From contig NZ_CM011002.1 of NCBI RefSeq assembly GCF_000158095.2, forward strand, positions 797,541-861,540: a stretch of 64,000 nucleotides of DNA, given 5' to 3'. A program made the position numbers and the translations under genes. Of this stretch, positions 1-7,513 are shown one piece after another. The notes beneath the pieces are model-generated. The model searched no databases and was not told the DNA's origin. It saw nothing but the letters and a program-made list of their open reading frames with translations. Positions within the stretch are counted from its first letter, which is position 1. Each line of letters starts with the position of its first letter. This DNA comes from Roseibium alexandrii DFL-11. GTDB lineage: Bacteria; Pseudomonadota; Alphaproteobacteria; Rhizobiales; Stappiaceae.

Positions 1-840
1 ACCATCGAAGCGATGTGGCACACGGAACCGGCCCCGGCCGCGTTCAATGTTGTTGCCTTGCCCGACATGGAAACGCGGGAAAACATCTTCGCAATCGAAG
101 TCCCTTACGTCATGGGTTTGATCGCCACGCGGTCTCTTGATACCGAGATCCCGGGAATTACCGAGCTTGTGGAGCGGTCAAATGATCGGATCCGGCAGGG
201 CGCTATCGCGTGGAATTCCTTACAGAAAATCAGGGAGAATCCGGCAGAGGCAAGCGAGGAATTGCGGGAAACCTTCCGCCAGAACGCTGATTCTCTTGGA
301 TACGCCTATCTGCTGTTGCCCTATACCGACAATCCGATGGAAGCGACTACAGAGCAGGTTGATGCGGCTGCCTGGTCGACAGTGCCGAATGTCTGGCCGA
401 TGTTCTACGCTTTCCGGATTATGGTGGCGTGCGGTTTCTTCTTCATTCTGCTGACCGCGGTGTTCTTCTACTATTCGTCCGCGGGACGGCTCGAAACACT
501 GATCGAAAAGCGCCGGTGGATCCTGCATGTCGCCGTCTGGTCTATTCCGCTGCCATGGATTGCGTGTGAGATGGGCTGGTTCGTCGCCGAATATGGCCGC
601 CAGCCATGGATCATCGAGAGCATGTTGCCCACGACCGTCGGGGTTTCAAGCTTGTCCGTAGCAGAAGTCCTGTTGACGCTCGTCGGCTTTGTCGCGCTCT
701 ACAGCACGCTCCTAGTCATCGAGATCGCGTTGATGATCAAGTACATCAAGATCGGACCGGAGGACGGCGAGAAGATCGCACCAAACCCGCCACCGTCCGT
801 TTCGGCGCCCTCACCAGCCTCAGCAGTTCCGGCGGAGTAA
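1..840 (+). CDS. cydA: Cytochrome bd ubiquinol oxidase subunit I, C-terminal part (5' truncated by window edge)
   Basis: Subunit I of the quinol-oxidising cytochrome bd terminal oxidase of the inner membrane, which couples quinol oxidation to reduction of oxygen to water. The reading frame is open from the first base, so only the last 279 residues are present. They include a long Q-loop-type hydrophilic stretch, then membrane segments around 'MFYAFRIMVACGFFFILL' and the very typical 'AEYGRQPW' motif that closes CydA proteins, followed by two more hydrophobic helices and a Pro/Ser/Ala-rich tail. It lies 6 bp upstream of cydB, so the two are co-transcribed. The haem-ligand region near the N-terminus is outside the window. 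The identification is secure from family motifs and from the cydB-cydX context. Confidence 0.96.
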   Translation, partial: TIEAMWHTEPAPAAFNVVALPDMETRENIFAIEVPYVMGLIATRSLDTEIPGITELVERSNDRIRQGAIAWNSLQKIRENPAEASEELRETFRQNADSLGYAYLLLPYTDNPMEATTEQVDAAAWSTVPNVWPMFYAFRIMVACGFFFILLTAVFFYYSSAGRLETLIEKRRWILHVAVWSIPLPWIACEMGWFVAEYGRQPWIIESMLPTTVGVSSLSVAEVLLTLVGFVALYSTLLVIEIALMIKYIKIGPEDGEKIAPNPPPSVSAPSPASAVPAE

Positions 841-846
841 ACGATC

Positions 847-2004
847 ATGGTCCTACACGAACTCATCGATTACTCGACCTTGAAAGTGATCTGGTGGTTG
901 CTGCTCGGCATTTTGCTGATCGGTTTCGCCGTAACCGACGGTTTCGATATGGGCGTAGGAACGCTCCTGCCGTTCATCGCCGAAACCGATATCGAGCGGC
1001 GTGTCGTGATCAACACGATCGGTGCCACCTGGGAAGGCAATCAGGTCTGGTTCATCTTGGGGGGCGGTGCGATCTTTGCAGCCTGGCCGCCACTGTATGC
1101 CATCAGCTTTTCCGGTTTTTACCTGGCCATGTTCGTGGTCTTGGCGGCTATGATCCTGCGGCCGGTGGCATTTAAGTATCGCTCTAAACGGCCTGACCCT
1201 AATTGGCGCAGCTCCTGGGACTGGGCACTCTTCACCGGGTCTTTTGTACCTGCGCTGGTGTTTGGTGTTGCGGTCGGGAATGTTCTTCTTGGGGTTCCAT
1301 TCCGGCTCGATAATGAACTTCGCATGACCTACGACGGCTCGTTCTTTGGGCTATTCTCGCCATTTACGCTCCTCTGCGGTCTTTTGTCGGTCACAATGTT
1401 GGTGATGCACGGGGCGGTCTGGCTGGTGATGCGGACAACCGGGGAGATTGCTGCGCGGGCCAGAAAGGCGGGCACCTTTGCAGCTCTCGGCGGGATCCTT
1501 CTCTTCGGCGTTGGCGGTTATCTTGTCGTGAGCGGTTATGTGGAGGGGTTCCGGATCACGTCAGAGGTTGATCCGAACATGCAAGCCAACCCGCTCGCCA
1601 AACAGGCGGTTGTTGAGGGCGGTGCCTGGATGCGGAACTATGCGGACTATCCGGTGCTTTGGCTTGCCCCGATCATGGGGTTCCTGGGGATGCTCGGCAC
1701 GCTTTTACTGCTGCAAACGCGTCTTGAAATGCCGATTTTTGCGTTCTCGAAGATGGCCGTATTTGGGATCATCGCCACCGTCGGTGTTTCGATGTTCCCG
1801 TTCATCTTGCCGTCCTCGGTGCAGCCGGAGGCGAGCTTGACCGTTTGGGATGCCTCTTCGACACATCGCACGCTCTTCAACATGCTCGTGGCGGTCGTTA
1901 TCTTTCTTCCGATCATCCTGGTTTACACGGCCTGGGTCTACAAGGTGCTGTGGGGCAAGATTGATGAAGAAACCATCGAACGCGACAATCACACGGCCTA
2001 CTGA
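847..2004 (+). CDS. cydB: Cytochrome bd ubiquinol oxidase subunit II
   Basis: Subunit II of cytochrome bd oxidase, 385 aa, the usual length. The N-terminus has the characteristic 'GFDMGVGTLLPF' stretch after the first membrane helix, then 'RVVINTIGATWEGNQVW' as in most CydB proteins. About eight hydrophobic segments follow. It assembles with CydA in the inner membrane and is needed for haem insertion and enzyme stability. The ATG lies 6 bp after the cydA stop. cydX starts 27 bp downstream, so cydABX reads as one transcript. Such oxidases usually have high oxygen affinity and serve microaerobic growth or stress resistance; that is family knowledge and is not visible here. Confidence 0.97.
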   Translation: MVLHELIDYSTLKVIWWLLLGILLIGFAVTDGFDMGVGTLLPFIAETDIERRVVINTIGATWEGNQVWFILGGGAIFAAWPPLYAISFSGFYLAMFVVLAAMILRPVAFKYRSKRPDPNWRSSWDWALFTGSFVPALVFGVAVGNVLLGVPFRLDNELRMTYDGSFFGLFSPFTLLCGLLSVTMLVMHGAVWLVMRTTGEIAARARKAGTFAALGGILLFGVGGYLVVSGYVEGFRITSEVDPNMQANPLAKQAVVEGGAWMRNYADYPVLWLAPIMGFLGMLGTLLLLQTRLEMPIFAFSKMAVFGIIATVGVSMFPFILPSSVQPEASLTVWDASSTHRTLFNMLVAVVIFLPIILVYTAWVYKVLWGKIDEETIERDNHTAY

Positions 2005-2031
2005 GGCACGCAGAGACGGAGACGAAATCTC

Positions 2032-2151
2032 ATGTGGTACTTTGCCTGGATCCTGGGAATGCCGCTCGCCTGCTGTTTGGCGATCTTGAATGCAATGTGG
2101 CTTGAGCTGCGCTCTGAAGACGAACGGCGCCGGGGTCTCAATCCGGACTAA
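2032..2151 (+). CDS. cydX: Cytochrome bd oxidase small subunit CydX (39 aa)
   Basis: A 39-residue single-helix membrane peptide beginning 'MWYFAWILGMPLACC', followed by 'LNAMWLE', which is the signature of the CydX/YbgT family. The helix packs against CydA and stabilises the haems of the bd oxidase. It starts 27 bp after cydB, with a purine-rich 'gacggagacgaaat' leader as its likely ribosome binding site. The C-terminal half is charged (Glu/Asp/Arg) and cytoplasmic, as in other CydX peptides. The gene is below usual annotation length cut-offs but is unambiguous from sequence and position. Confidence 0.95.
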   Translation: MWYFAWILGMPLACCLAILNAMWLELRSEDERRRGLNPD

Positions 2152-2158
2152 GAGTAAA

Positions 2159-2183
2159 AAGCCGCGTATCTGCAAGCTGCGGC
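2159..2183. other. Hairpin downstream of cydABX
   Basis: GCCGC (2161-2165) can pair with GCGGC (2179-2183) across a 13-nt loop. A run of five A lies just before the hairpin on the plus strand, so the T-run is on the minus strand. It therefore looks more like a terminator for leftward transcription, or a weak processing/terminator hairpin for cydABX. No minus-strand gene is apparent immediately to its right. Confidence 0.35.
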
Positions 2184-2433
2184 ATCCCGAAAACAAAACA
2201 CAGAGACGAAACGGTTATTGTCCTGCGGCCGATTTATGTTTTCAGGGCTCGATCGAGTGTGCCTCGTTGGTTGCCCGAATGGTCTATGTGTTGACCTTAG
2301 GTAATAATTCAAATTTCATTTGTATTTTTCAGTTGCCCGGAAAGTCCGGTATTGGCAGGCTTCGGGTTAGTGGCTTTGATTGCCTTTTCATTCGAGAGAA
2401 ACACAAGCAATCATCGCTGGAAGAAAGGCGAGA

Positions 2434-3444
2434 ATGCAGAAGTTTACGTTGTTGAGACTGATTGCCGTTTCCATTTTTCTCGTTTTTTACGGGGGTGTGC
2501 CCGCGCGGCCTGAGACTGTTGGTGCTGTTATTTTTACGAATGCTAAGATGGACGGTTCCTTCAACCAACTTGCAGCGATTGGGTCTGAGCGGGCCGCGGC
2601 TGAGTTTGGACTTGAAATCAGGGAATGGATCAGCACGGATCCGGACGAGACAATGAACGTCATCCGGCAGTTCGCGAAGTCCGGTGTGAATCATATCCTG
2701 ACGCTGGGATTTGAGAGCTCGGAACTGGTTCGCACCACGGCATTGGAGTTTCCGGATGTCAAATTCACAAGCATTGATGGGGTTATAAGTGACCTTCCCA
2801 ATGTCCGGTCTATTCTCTTTGCGGATGATGAGAGCGGATTTCTTGCAGGCTATGTTGCTGGCCTGAAAACAAGAACCGGGACAGTGGGGACCATTGGGGG
2901 CATGGATATCCCACCGGTGCGTCGGTTCATGTGCGGATTTGAAGCCGGGGCGAGATATGCCAATGCTGATGTCAGTGTTTTGTCGTCTTTTGTGGGTCAG
3001 GACATGTATGCTTTCCGGAATATTCAAGGTGGAAAGGCGATCGCAGACAAGATGTTTGCAGATGGGGCTGACGTTATTTTTGCACCGGCAGGAATGGCCG
3101 CGGAAGGCGTCGCACGGGCAGCCAGAGAGCAAGATGCCCATGTGATAATGGTGGATGCCAACAAGAACGGGTTTTTACCAGGAACCGTTCTGACCAGTGC
3201 CTTGAAACGGGTTGATGAAGCGGCCTATGCGACTTGGAAAGCTGCAATCGATGACACATGGACGCCGGGCTTGGTTGTAATGACAACGCGTGACAAAGGC
3301 GTCGGCTGGGCGGTTGACGAGCACAACAGGGATCTGGTTTCCGATGTTGAAGACCAGGTGAATGCTATCGTCGATGGATTGGCCGCTGGCAGCGTTGCGA
3401 TTGTGCCTGGGGACAGCGTTGCCGGCTGTGCTGATGTTCTTTGA
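2434..3444 (+). CDS. BMP-family (Med/PnrA-like) substrate-binding protein
   Basis: A 336-aa periplasmic binding protein of the basic membrane protein (BMP) family. These proteins usually bind nucleosides for ABC transporters. After a hydrophobic signal peptide (residues 1-23) the mature domain starts with 'VGAVIFTNAKMDGSFNQLA', typical of BMP proteins, and continues with 'SGVNHILTLGFESSELV' and 'GFLAGYVAGL'. I chose the ATG at 2434 because a GAAAGG site lies just upstream and it gives a clean signal peptide; an upstream ATG at 2380 in the same frame lacks both. There is no lipobox cysteine although many BMP proteins are lipoproteins. No ABC ATPase or permease genes are adjacent, so the partner transporter, if any, is elsewhere. 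Ligand unknown. Confidence 0.8.
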   Translation: MQKFTLLRLIAVSIFLVFYGGVPARPETVGAVIFTNAKMDGSFNQLAAIGSERAAAEFGLEIREWISTDPDETMNVIRQFAKSGVNHILTLGFESSELVRTTALEFPDVKFTSIDGVISDLPNVRSILFADDESGFLAGYVAGLKTRTGTVGTIGGMDIPPVRRFMCGFEAGARYANADVSVLSSFVGQDMYAFRNIQGGKAIADKMFADGADVIFAPAGMAAEGVARAAREQDAHVIMVDANKNGFLPGTVLTSALKRVDEAAYATWKAAIDDTWTPGLVVMTTRDKGVGWAVDEHNRDLVSDVEDQVNAIVDGLAAGSVAIVPGDSVAGCADVL

Positions 3445-3460
3445 CGTTTTGCTTTAAATA

Positions 3461-3495
3461 AAAAGCCCCGGAGCGGTTTGCACCGGGGCTTGATA
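3461..3495. terminator. Bidirectional rho-independent terminator
   Basis: AAGCCCCGG (3463-3471) pairs perfectly with CCGGGGCTT (3483-3491) across an 11-nt loop. It is flanked by A-rich sequence on the left and AT-rich sequence on the right. It lies between the convergent BMP-family gene (plus) and the peroxiredoxin gene (minus) and can serve both. Confidence 0.85.
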
Positions 3496-3510
3496 ATTAA
3501 AGGCGAAAGC

Positions 3511-4053
3511 TCAAGCAGCTTTCGCTTTCGATGCCTTGAGGTTCTCCAGGATGTTCTGCGGAGATGAAACACCGTATGGGTCGGTTTCGCAGTTGTCAGA
3601 GAAACCGTCTTCTTCGAACCACTGCTCGACGATGCCGTCGGTGACGACTGCGCCGTAGCGCCAGGAACGCATGCCAAATCCAAGATTGTCCTTGGCGACC
3701 AGCATGCCCATCTTGCGGGTGAATTCACCAGAGCCGTCCGGAATGACTTTGACCTTGTCGACGCCTTGTGCCTTTGCCCAGGCATTCATGACGAATGCAT
3801 CGTTGACGGAGATACAGTAAATCTCGTCGACACCTTCCGCCTTGAAGTCGTCGAACAGTTTTTCAAAGTCTGGCAGCTGATAGGTGGAGCAGGTCGGGGT
3901 GAATGCACCCGGAAGGGAGAACAGCACGACCTTCTTGCCTTTGAAAAAATCATCGCTTGTCTTGTCGTCCCAGCGAAACGGGTTCGGGCCTTCGATGGAT
4001 TCGTCGCGGACACGGGTGCGGAAGGTGACAAAAGGAACTTTTTTGCCGAGCAT
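3511..4053 (-). CDS. Peroxiredoxin of the Prx5 (atypical/glutaredoxin-type) family
   Basis: A 180-aa thiol peroxidase that reduces hydrogen peroxide and organic hydroperoxides in the cytoplasm. The peroxidatic cysteine lies in 'PGAFTPTCS' (Cys55), the exact Prx5 signature. 'VNDAFVMNAWAKAQG' and 'GMRSWRYGAVV' are also typical of Prx5 proteins. Conserved Thr and Arg residues of the active site are present. There is no fused glutaredoxin domain, so electrons probably come from a separate glutaredoxin or thioredoxin. The gene is followed by the terminator shared with the BMP gene. It is monocistronic, or read with the DUF6134-like gene 234 bp upstream. Confidence 0.93.
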   Translation of the reverse strand: MLGKKVPFVTFRTRVRDESIEGPNPFRWDDKTSDDFFKGKKVVLFSLPGAFTPTCSTYQLPDFEKLFDDFKAEGVDEIYCISVNDAFVMNAWAKAQGVDKVKVIPDGSGEFTRKMGMLVAKDNLGFGMRSWRYGAVVTDGIVEQWFEEDGFSDNCETDPYGVSSPQNILENLKASKAKAA

Positions 4054-4286
4054 TTATAGACTCCAGTAAATGGATTTTGGATTTGCTTTCAGATCGGTAG
4101 GAGGTGCAGTGCCCAGGAGAAGGTGGGCCGGCCCGTTGTCCAGTCTGAAAGCGAAAGGACGGCCCCGACCTAGCGCACTTGCTGCGCTGCGGCAAGGCGC
4201 GACGGCTTAATGAGATGCGGCAAATTCACAGATTGCTGAGGCTGAAACCACGCGCGCAATGTGGTCTCAACCGCTGGTCTGATTTG

Positions 4287-5120
4287 CTAGTGCGTGCCAG
4301 TCAGGGACACCTTGAATTTGGCACCATCGCTCAGGCCCGAAATCTGGAAAAAATGGGCCGGGCCTGTTTCCGGCCGCACCATCCAGACCTCCATCGGTTT
4401 TGCATTGGCGATATCAAGTTGGATATGCCGGACAGTCCGGTTTTCCCCTCCGGCGGAAGTTTGCGTATCACCAAGATCTTTGACCTTCGCCTTAAAGACG
4501 GACATCTCCTCCGTGTCGATGATCGTCAGAGAACTTGGCAGCACATAACCGTTCGACTGCCAATAGAGCGGCAGGCCGATCAGTGATGTATCGAAATGGT
4601 CTGTTGTCAGGCGTTTATGCTGCGGAGCGTCCCGCTTGTCTGACAGGAGAATGCCGGCGACAGTCATCGCATCTCCCGCGTACGGCACAACCGTCGCAAT
4701 AACCTCTTTTGCCAAGCCTGCAAGCTCCTCGGTTTCAAGCTGTTCCGGTGTCTTCATCTCGGCTGTAAATGCCAAATAGCTGCTGCCGGATCGCTGGATC
4801 TTTGTCCAATAGGTTTTCTTGTTCTCAACCAGCTTGTTTGAGGCTGCATCAAGATAGCCGTCAGCGGAGATTTTCTCTTCCAAAACGCTGTTGATGCGCA
4901 CTTTGCTGAAGAACGATTTTGTTTCGATCTGAGTGGACAGTTTCAGCCCATGGCCACCGTCTGGATGCCGGACGTACTCATGAATGATTTGGCCGACCGG
5001 CTTTCCATTGAGTTCAATTTTATAGGTGAGGGGTGACGCCGCATGTGCGCCCGACAGGCTGCCAAGGACCAAACCGGCGAGAACACTTGAGGCGAAGATA
5101 ATGGATCTTAAGAAGCGCAT
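4287..5120 (-). CDS. Exported protein with DUF6134-like domain
   Basis: A 277-aa protein with a clear signal peptide (residues 1-27, ending 'SLSGAHA') and a mature beta-rich domain. The domain opens 'YKIELNGKPVGQIIHEY' and continues with alternating polar/hydrophobic strands, 'YLDAASNKLVENKKTYW' and a C-terminal 'METWMV'-like stretch (here 'MEVWMV'). This layout resembles DUF6134/DUF3108-type periplasmic proteins, whose function is not known. No catalytic motif is visible. The neighbour on the same strand is the peroxiredoxin gene. To the right, a 340-bp intergenic region with a TetR-type palindrome separates it from the TRAP operon. Assignment to the domain family is by overall resemblance only. 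Confidence 0.55.
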   Translation of the reverse strand: MRFLRSIIFASSVLAGLVLGSLSGAHAASPLTYKIELNGKPVGQIIHEYVRHPDGGHGLKLSTQIETKSFFSKVRINSVLEEKISADGYLDAASNKLVENKKTYWTKIQRSGSSYLAFTAEMKTPEQLETEELAGLAKEVIATVVPYAGDAMTVAGILLSDKRDAPQHKRLTTDHFDTSLIGLPLYWQSNGYVLPSSLTIIDTEEMSVFKAKVKDLGDTQTSAGGENRTVRHIQLDIANAKPMEVWMVRPETGPAHFFQISGLSDGAKFKVSLTGTH

Positions 5121-5460
5121 GTTGAAGGAGGCCTGTGTTTTTGATCAAACGGTGCGGTTAAGACAGGTGGAAAGGGCGTTTGCCCGCATAGTCCGATAAG
5201 TTTCCATAACTGCTGCAGCAACCATGAAACTGGGAAGGAAATGTGCTACGCGCCTATTTAAATGAACGAACGTTCGTTTGCAATACTCGAGATTTCGCTT
5301 TTCGTACGCATTTGAAATGCGGGAGTTGGTTCGCTGTGTTTCACGCATAACCAAAATGACAAAAACGCTTGTACCGCCGACGAGCGGGACGGCTATTGCG
5401 GGATCACAAGCCGACCCGTTACAACATGGATGGAATCACGTGTTGCAGTACGGAATTTTC
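5121..5460. promoter_or_regulatory. Divergent intergenic region upstream of the TRAP operon
   Basis: This 340-bp region separates the minus-strand DUF6134-like gene from the plus-strand TRAP operon and must hold both promoters. The one strong feature in it is the 14-bp palindrome at 5265-5278, listed separately. An in-frame plus-strand extension of the dctQ frame runs through the right half (from 5278) but lacks a ribosome binding site. I regard that part as untranslated leader. Confidence 0.5.
5265..5278. promoter_or_regulatory. TetR-type operator candidate (AACGAACGTTCGTT)
   Basis: A perfect 14-bp palindrome, AACGAAC|GTTCGTT, in the promoter region between the DUF6134-like gene and the TRAP operon. 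Palindromes with GAACG/CGTTC half sites are typical targets of TetR-family repressors. No tetR gene is adjacent (the only TetR in the window is at 30192-30830), so the regulator is unknown. Confidence 0.55.
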
Positions 5461-5934
5461 ATGCAAAAACTATTACAAGCGGTGCGCTGGCTTTGCATGG
5501 GGCTTGCCATCATCGTTTTTGCCGGTCAGCTGGCCATGGTGCTGATGCGGTATTTGCTCGGCGTCGGCTTTGTCGAACTTCAGGATGCTGTCAGTTATTC
5601 GTTTGCTGCGCTGGTTGCACTGTCCGTCGCTGTAACCTTTGACCGGGACCGTCACGTGCGGGTGGACGTTTTCCGCCAGACTTGGTCGGAAAGCGTGAAC
5701 CAGCGGATTGACCGGGCGGGAGACCTGCTGTTCGCACTTCCGGTCTTCGGGCTGATGCTGTGGGCGGCGTATCCGCTCGTCAAAAGCTCCTGGCTCATTC
5801 TGGAAGGCTCCCAGGAAACCGGCGGTCTCCCGGGTCTCTTTGTCGTTAAGACCTGTCTCGTCATCCTCCCCGCATTGATCCTTTTGATTGTGCTTAAAAG
5901 ACTTGTTGGTGCTGTCCGCCGGAGCGTTTCATGA
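5461..5934 (+). CDS. TRAP transporter small permease subunit (DctQ family)
   Basis: Small membrane subunit of a tripartite ATP-independent periplasmic transporter. From the chosen ATG it is 157 aa with four hydrophobic helices. It carries the DctQ hallmark 'RYLLGVGFVELQDAVSYSFAA' region and 'FDRDRHVRVDVF', which corresponds to the family's conserved 'HIRVD' segment. It pairs with DctM to form the Na+-driven translocation complex. The frame is open further upstream (ATGs at 5278 and 5356). The 5278 ATG overlaps the palindrome and neither has a ribosome binding site, so I use 5461, though 5356 cannot be excluded. The stop overlaps the next start (ATGA), showing translational coupling with the large subunit. 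Confidence 0.88.
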   Translation: MQKLLQAVRWLCMGLAIIVFAGQLAMVLMRYLLGVGFVELQDAVSYSFAALVALSVAVTFDRDRHVRVDVFRQTWSESVNQRIDRAGDLLFALPVFGLMLWAAYPLVKSSWLILEGSQETGGLPGLFVVKTCLVILPALILLIVLKRLVGAVRRSVS

Positions 5935-7490
5935 ATCCCGATCTTCTCTGGCTTGTTGTTCTGGCTCTGGCCGTCTTTGCCGGGATCCTTTCTGGTGTGC
6001 CGGTCCTTTTGGCAATCGCAGGTGCGCCGACGCTCGTTGCTTTGATCGCCGCATCTGCCGGGCAATTTGATCTCGGTTACTTCCAGGCCGTGCCGCAGCG
6101 TGTCTTCGGTGTGATGACCAATCCGCTCCTGCTTGCGGTTCCATTATTCGTGTTGATGGGGCTGTTGCTGGAGAAATCCCAGCAAGCGGAAAAAATGCTG
6201 AAAAGCCTGACGGCCGCGCTTGGCGGAAACCAGTCCGCGCTCGCCCTGGCGGTTGTTCTGGTCAGCGCGCTGATCGCGGCCTCGACGGGCATAATCGGTG
6301 CGACGATTGTCATGCTTGGAACAATCACGCTGCCTGTACTTTTGAAGGCAGGGATCAACAAGCATATGAGCAGCGGCCTGATTTGCGCCAGCGGTACGCT
6401 CGGCCAGATCATTCCGCCGTCAATCGTTCTGATTTTGCTTGGTGACCAGATCTCCAACGCCTATTTCGAGGCGCAACAGGAAGCCGGCAATTTTGCGCCT
6501 GACCCGGTCACTGTTGGTGATCTCTTTGCAGGTGCCCTGTTGCCGGGTCTGCTGCTGGTGGTGCTTTATTCCGGGTACGTGGTCTTTAATCTGCGCGGTA
6601 GGGCGTCGGAGACGGAAGAGAGCGCAGACACGCCGCAGTCTTCGCTTTCGGAGCTTTTGAAAAACATCGCGCCAACACTCGGGCTTATCATTGCTGTGCT
6701 CGGCAGCATTTTGATCGGAGTTGCGACACCGACAGAGGCGGCCGGCGTTGGCGTGGCCGGTGCACTGGTGATTGCAACAGCCGGGCAGGGAGCACGCGCG
6801 TTTTGGACGGCATGTGCTTGTGCAGTTCTCGCAGTTTCACTTCTGATCCTTCGGCAAAGCGGACTGTTCGGTCTTGAGTTCGCCGGCGGCAAGATCGCCT
6901 GGACGCTGCCAACACTTGCCGCAGTCGGAGCAGTTGTTGTGCTTGGAGCACTGCTTGCCGCGGTCGTGATGGCTTTGCCCCGCCGCAATGTCTTGGGCTC
7001 CGCCCTCAGCGAGACAGTCATTATCACCGGTATGATCTTCGGCATTGTGATTGCCGCAAGTATCCTCTCCCTGGTATTCCGCGGCTTTAACGGTGACGAA
7101 CATGTCTCCGAGTTGCTGCAATCTCTGCCGGGGGGCGCCTATGGCATGCTGCTCCTCACGATGCTCGTGATTTTCCTGCTCGGTTTCATACTGGAATTCG
7201 TCGAGATCATTTTCATCGTTGTACCGATTGTTGGGCCAATCATCCTGCAGACGGACATCAGTCCGGTCTGGTTCGCCGTTCTGATCGCGCTTAACTTGCA
7301 AACATCTTTCTTGACGCCGCCCTTCGGCTTTGCCTTGTTCTATTTCAGATCGGTTGCGCCCGATACGATCCGGACCCGGGACATCTATGTTTCGGTCCTT
7401 CCGTTCGTCGGCTTGCAGTTGTTTGCTCTGGCCCTGGTGGCCACTGTTCCGGCTCTGGCAACCTGGCTGCCGGACGTTTTGTTTAAATAG
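5931..7490 (+). CDS. TRAP transporter large permease subunit (DctM family), long form
   Basis: Large membrane subunit of the TRAP transporter, the Na+-coupled translocation channel. At 519 aa it is about 90 residues longer than a standard DctM (around 430 aa). Family motifs include 'GVPVLLAIAG', 'ASTGIIGATIVMLG', 'SGTLGQIIPPSIVLILLGD', 'ATPTEAAGVGVAGAL' and the C-terminal 'LQTSFLTPPFGFALFYFR'. The extra residues (about 291-352) form an additional hydrophobic hairpin between the PTEAAG motif and the following helix; longer DctM forms of this kind occur with keto-acid/lactate-type binding proteins. It overlaps dctQ by 4 bp and is followed 23 bp later by the binding-protein gene. Confidence 0.94.
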   Translation: MNPDLLWLVVLALAVFAGILSGVPVLLAIAGAPTLVALIAASAGQFDLGYFQAVPQRVFGVMTNPLLLAVPLFVLMGLLLEKSQQAEKMLKSLTAALGGNQSALALAVVLVSALIAASTGIIGATIVMLGTITLPVLLKAGINKHMSSGLICASGTLGQIIPPSIVLILLGDQISNAYFEAQQEAGNFAPDPVTVGDLFAGALLPGLLLVVLYSGYVVFNLRGRASETEESADTPQSSLSELLKNIAPTLGLIIAVLGSILIGVATPTEAAGVGVAGALVIATAGQGARAFWTACACAVLAVSLLILRQSGLFGLEFAGGKIAWTLPTLAAVGAVVVLGALLAAVVMALPRRNVLGSALSETVIITGMIFGIVIAASILSLVFRGFNGDEHVSELLQSLPGGAYGMLLLTMLVIFLLGFILEFVEIIFIVVPIVGPIILQTDISPVWFAVLIALNLQTSFLTPPFGFALFYFRSVAPDTIRTRDIYVSVLPFVGLQLFALALVATVPALATWLPDVLFK

Positions 7491-7513
7491 AAATCATCTG
7501 AGGGAGACTTTCC

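Noticed and set aside
2329..3141. A 270-codon minus-strand frame opposite the BMP-family gene
   Set aside because: No domain resemblance. The plus-strand gene has an RBS, signal peptide and conserved motifs.
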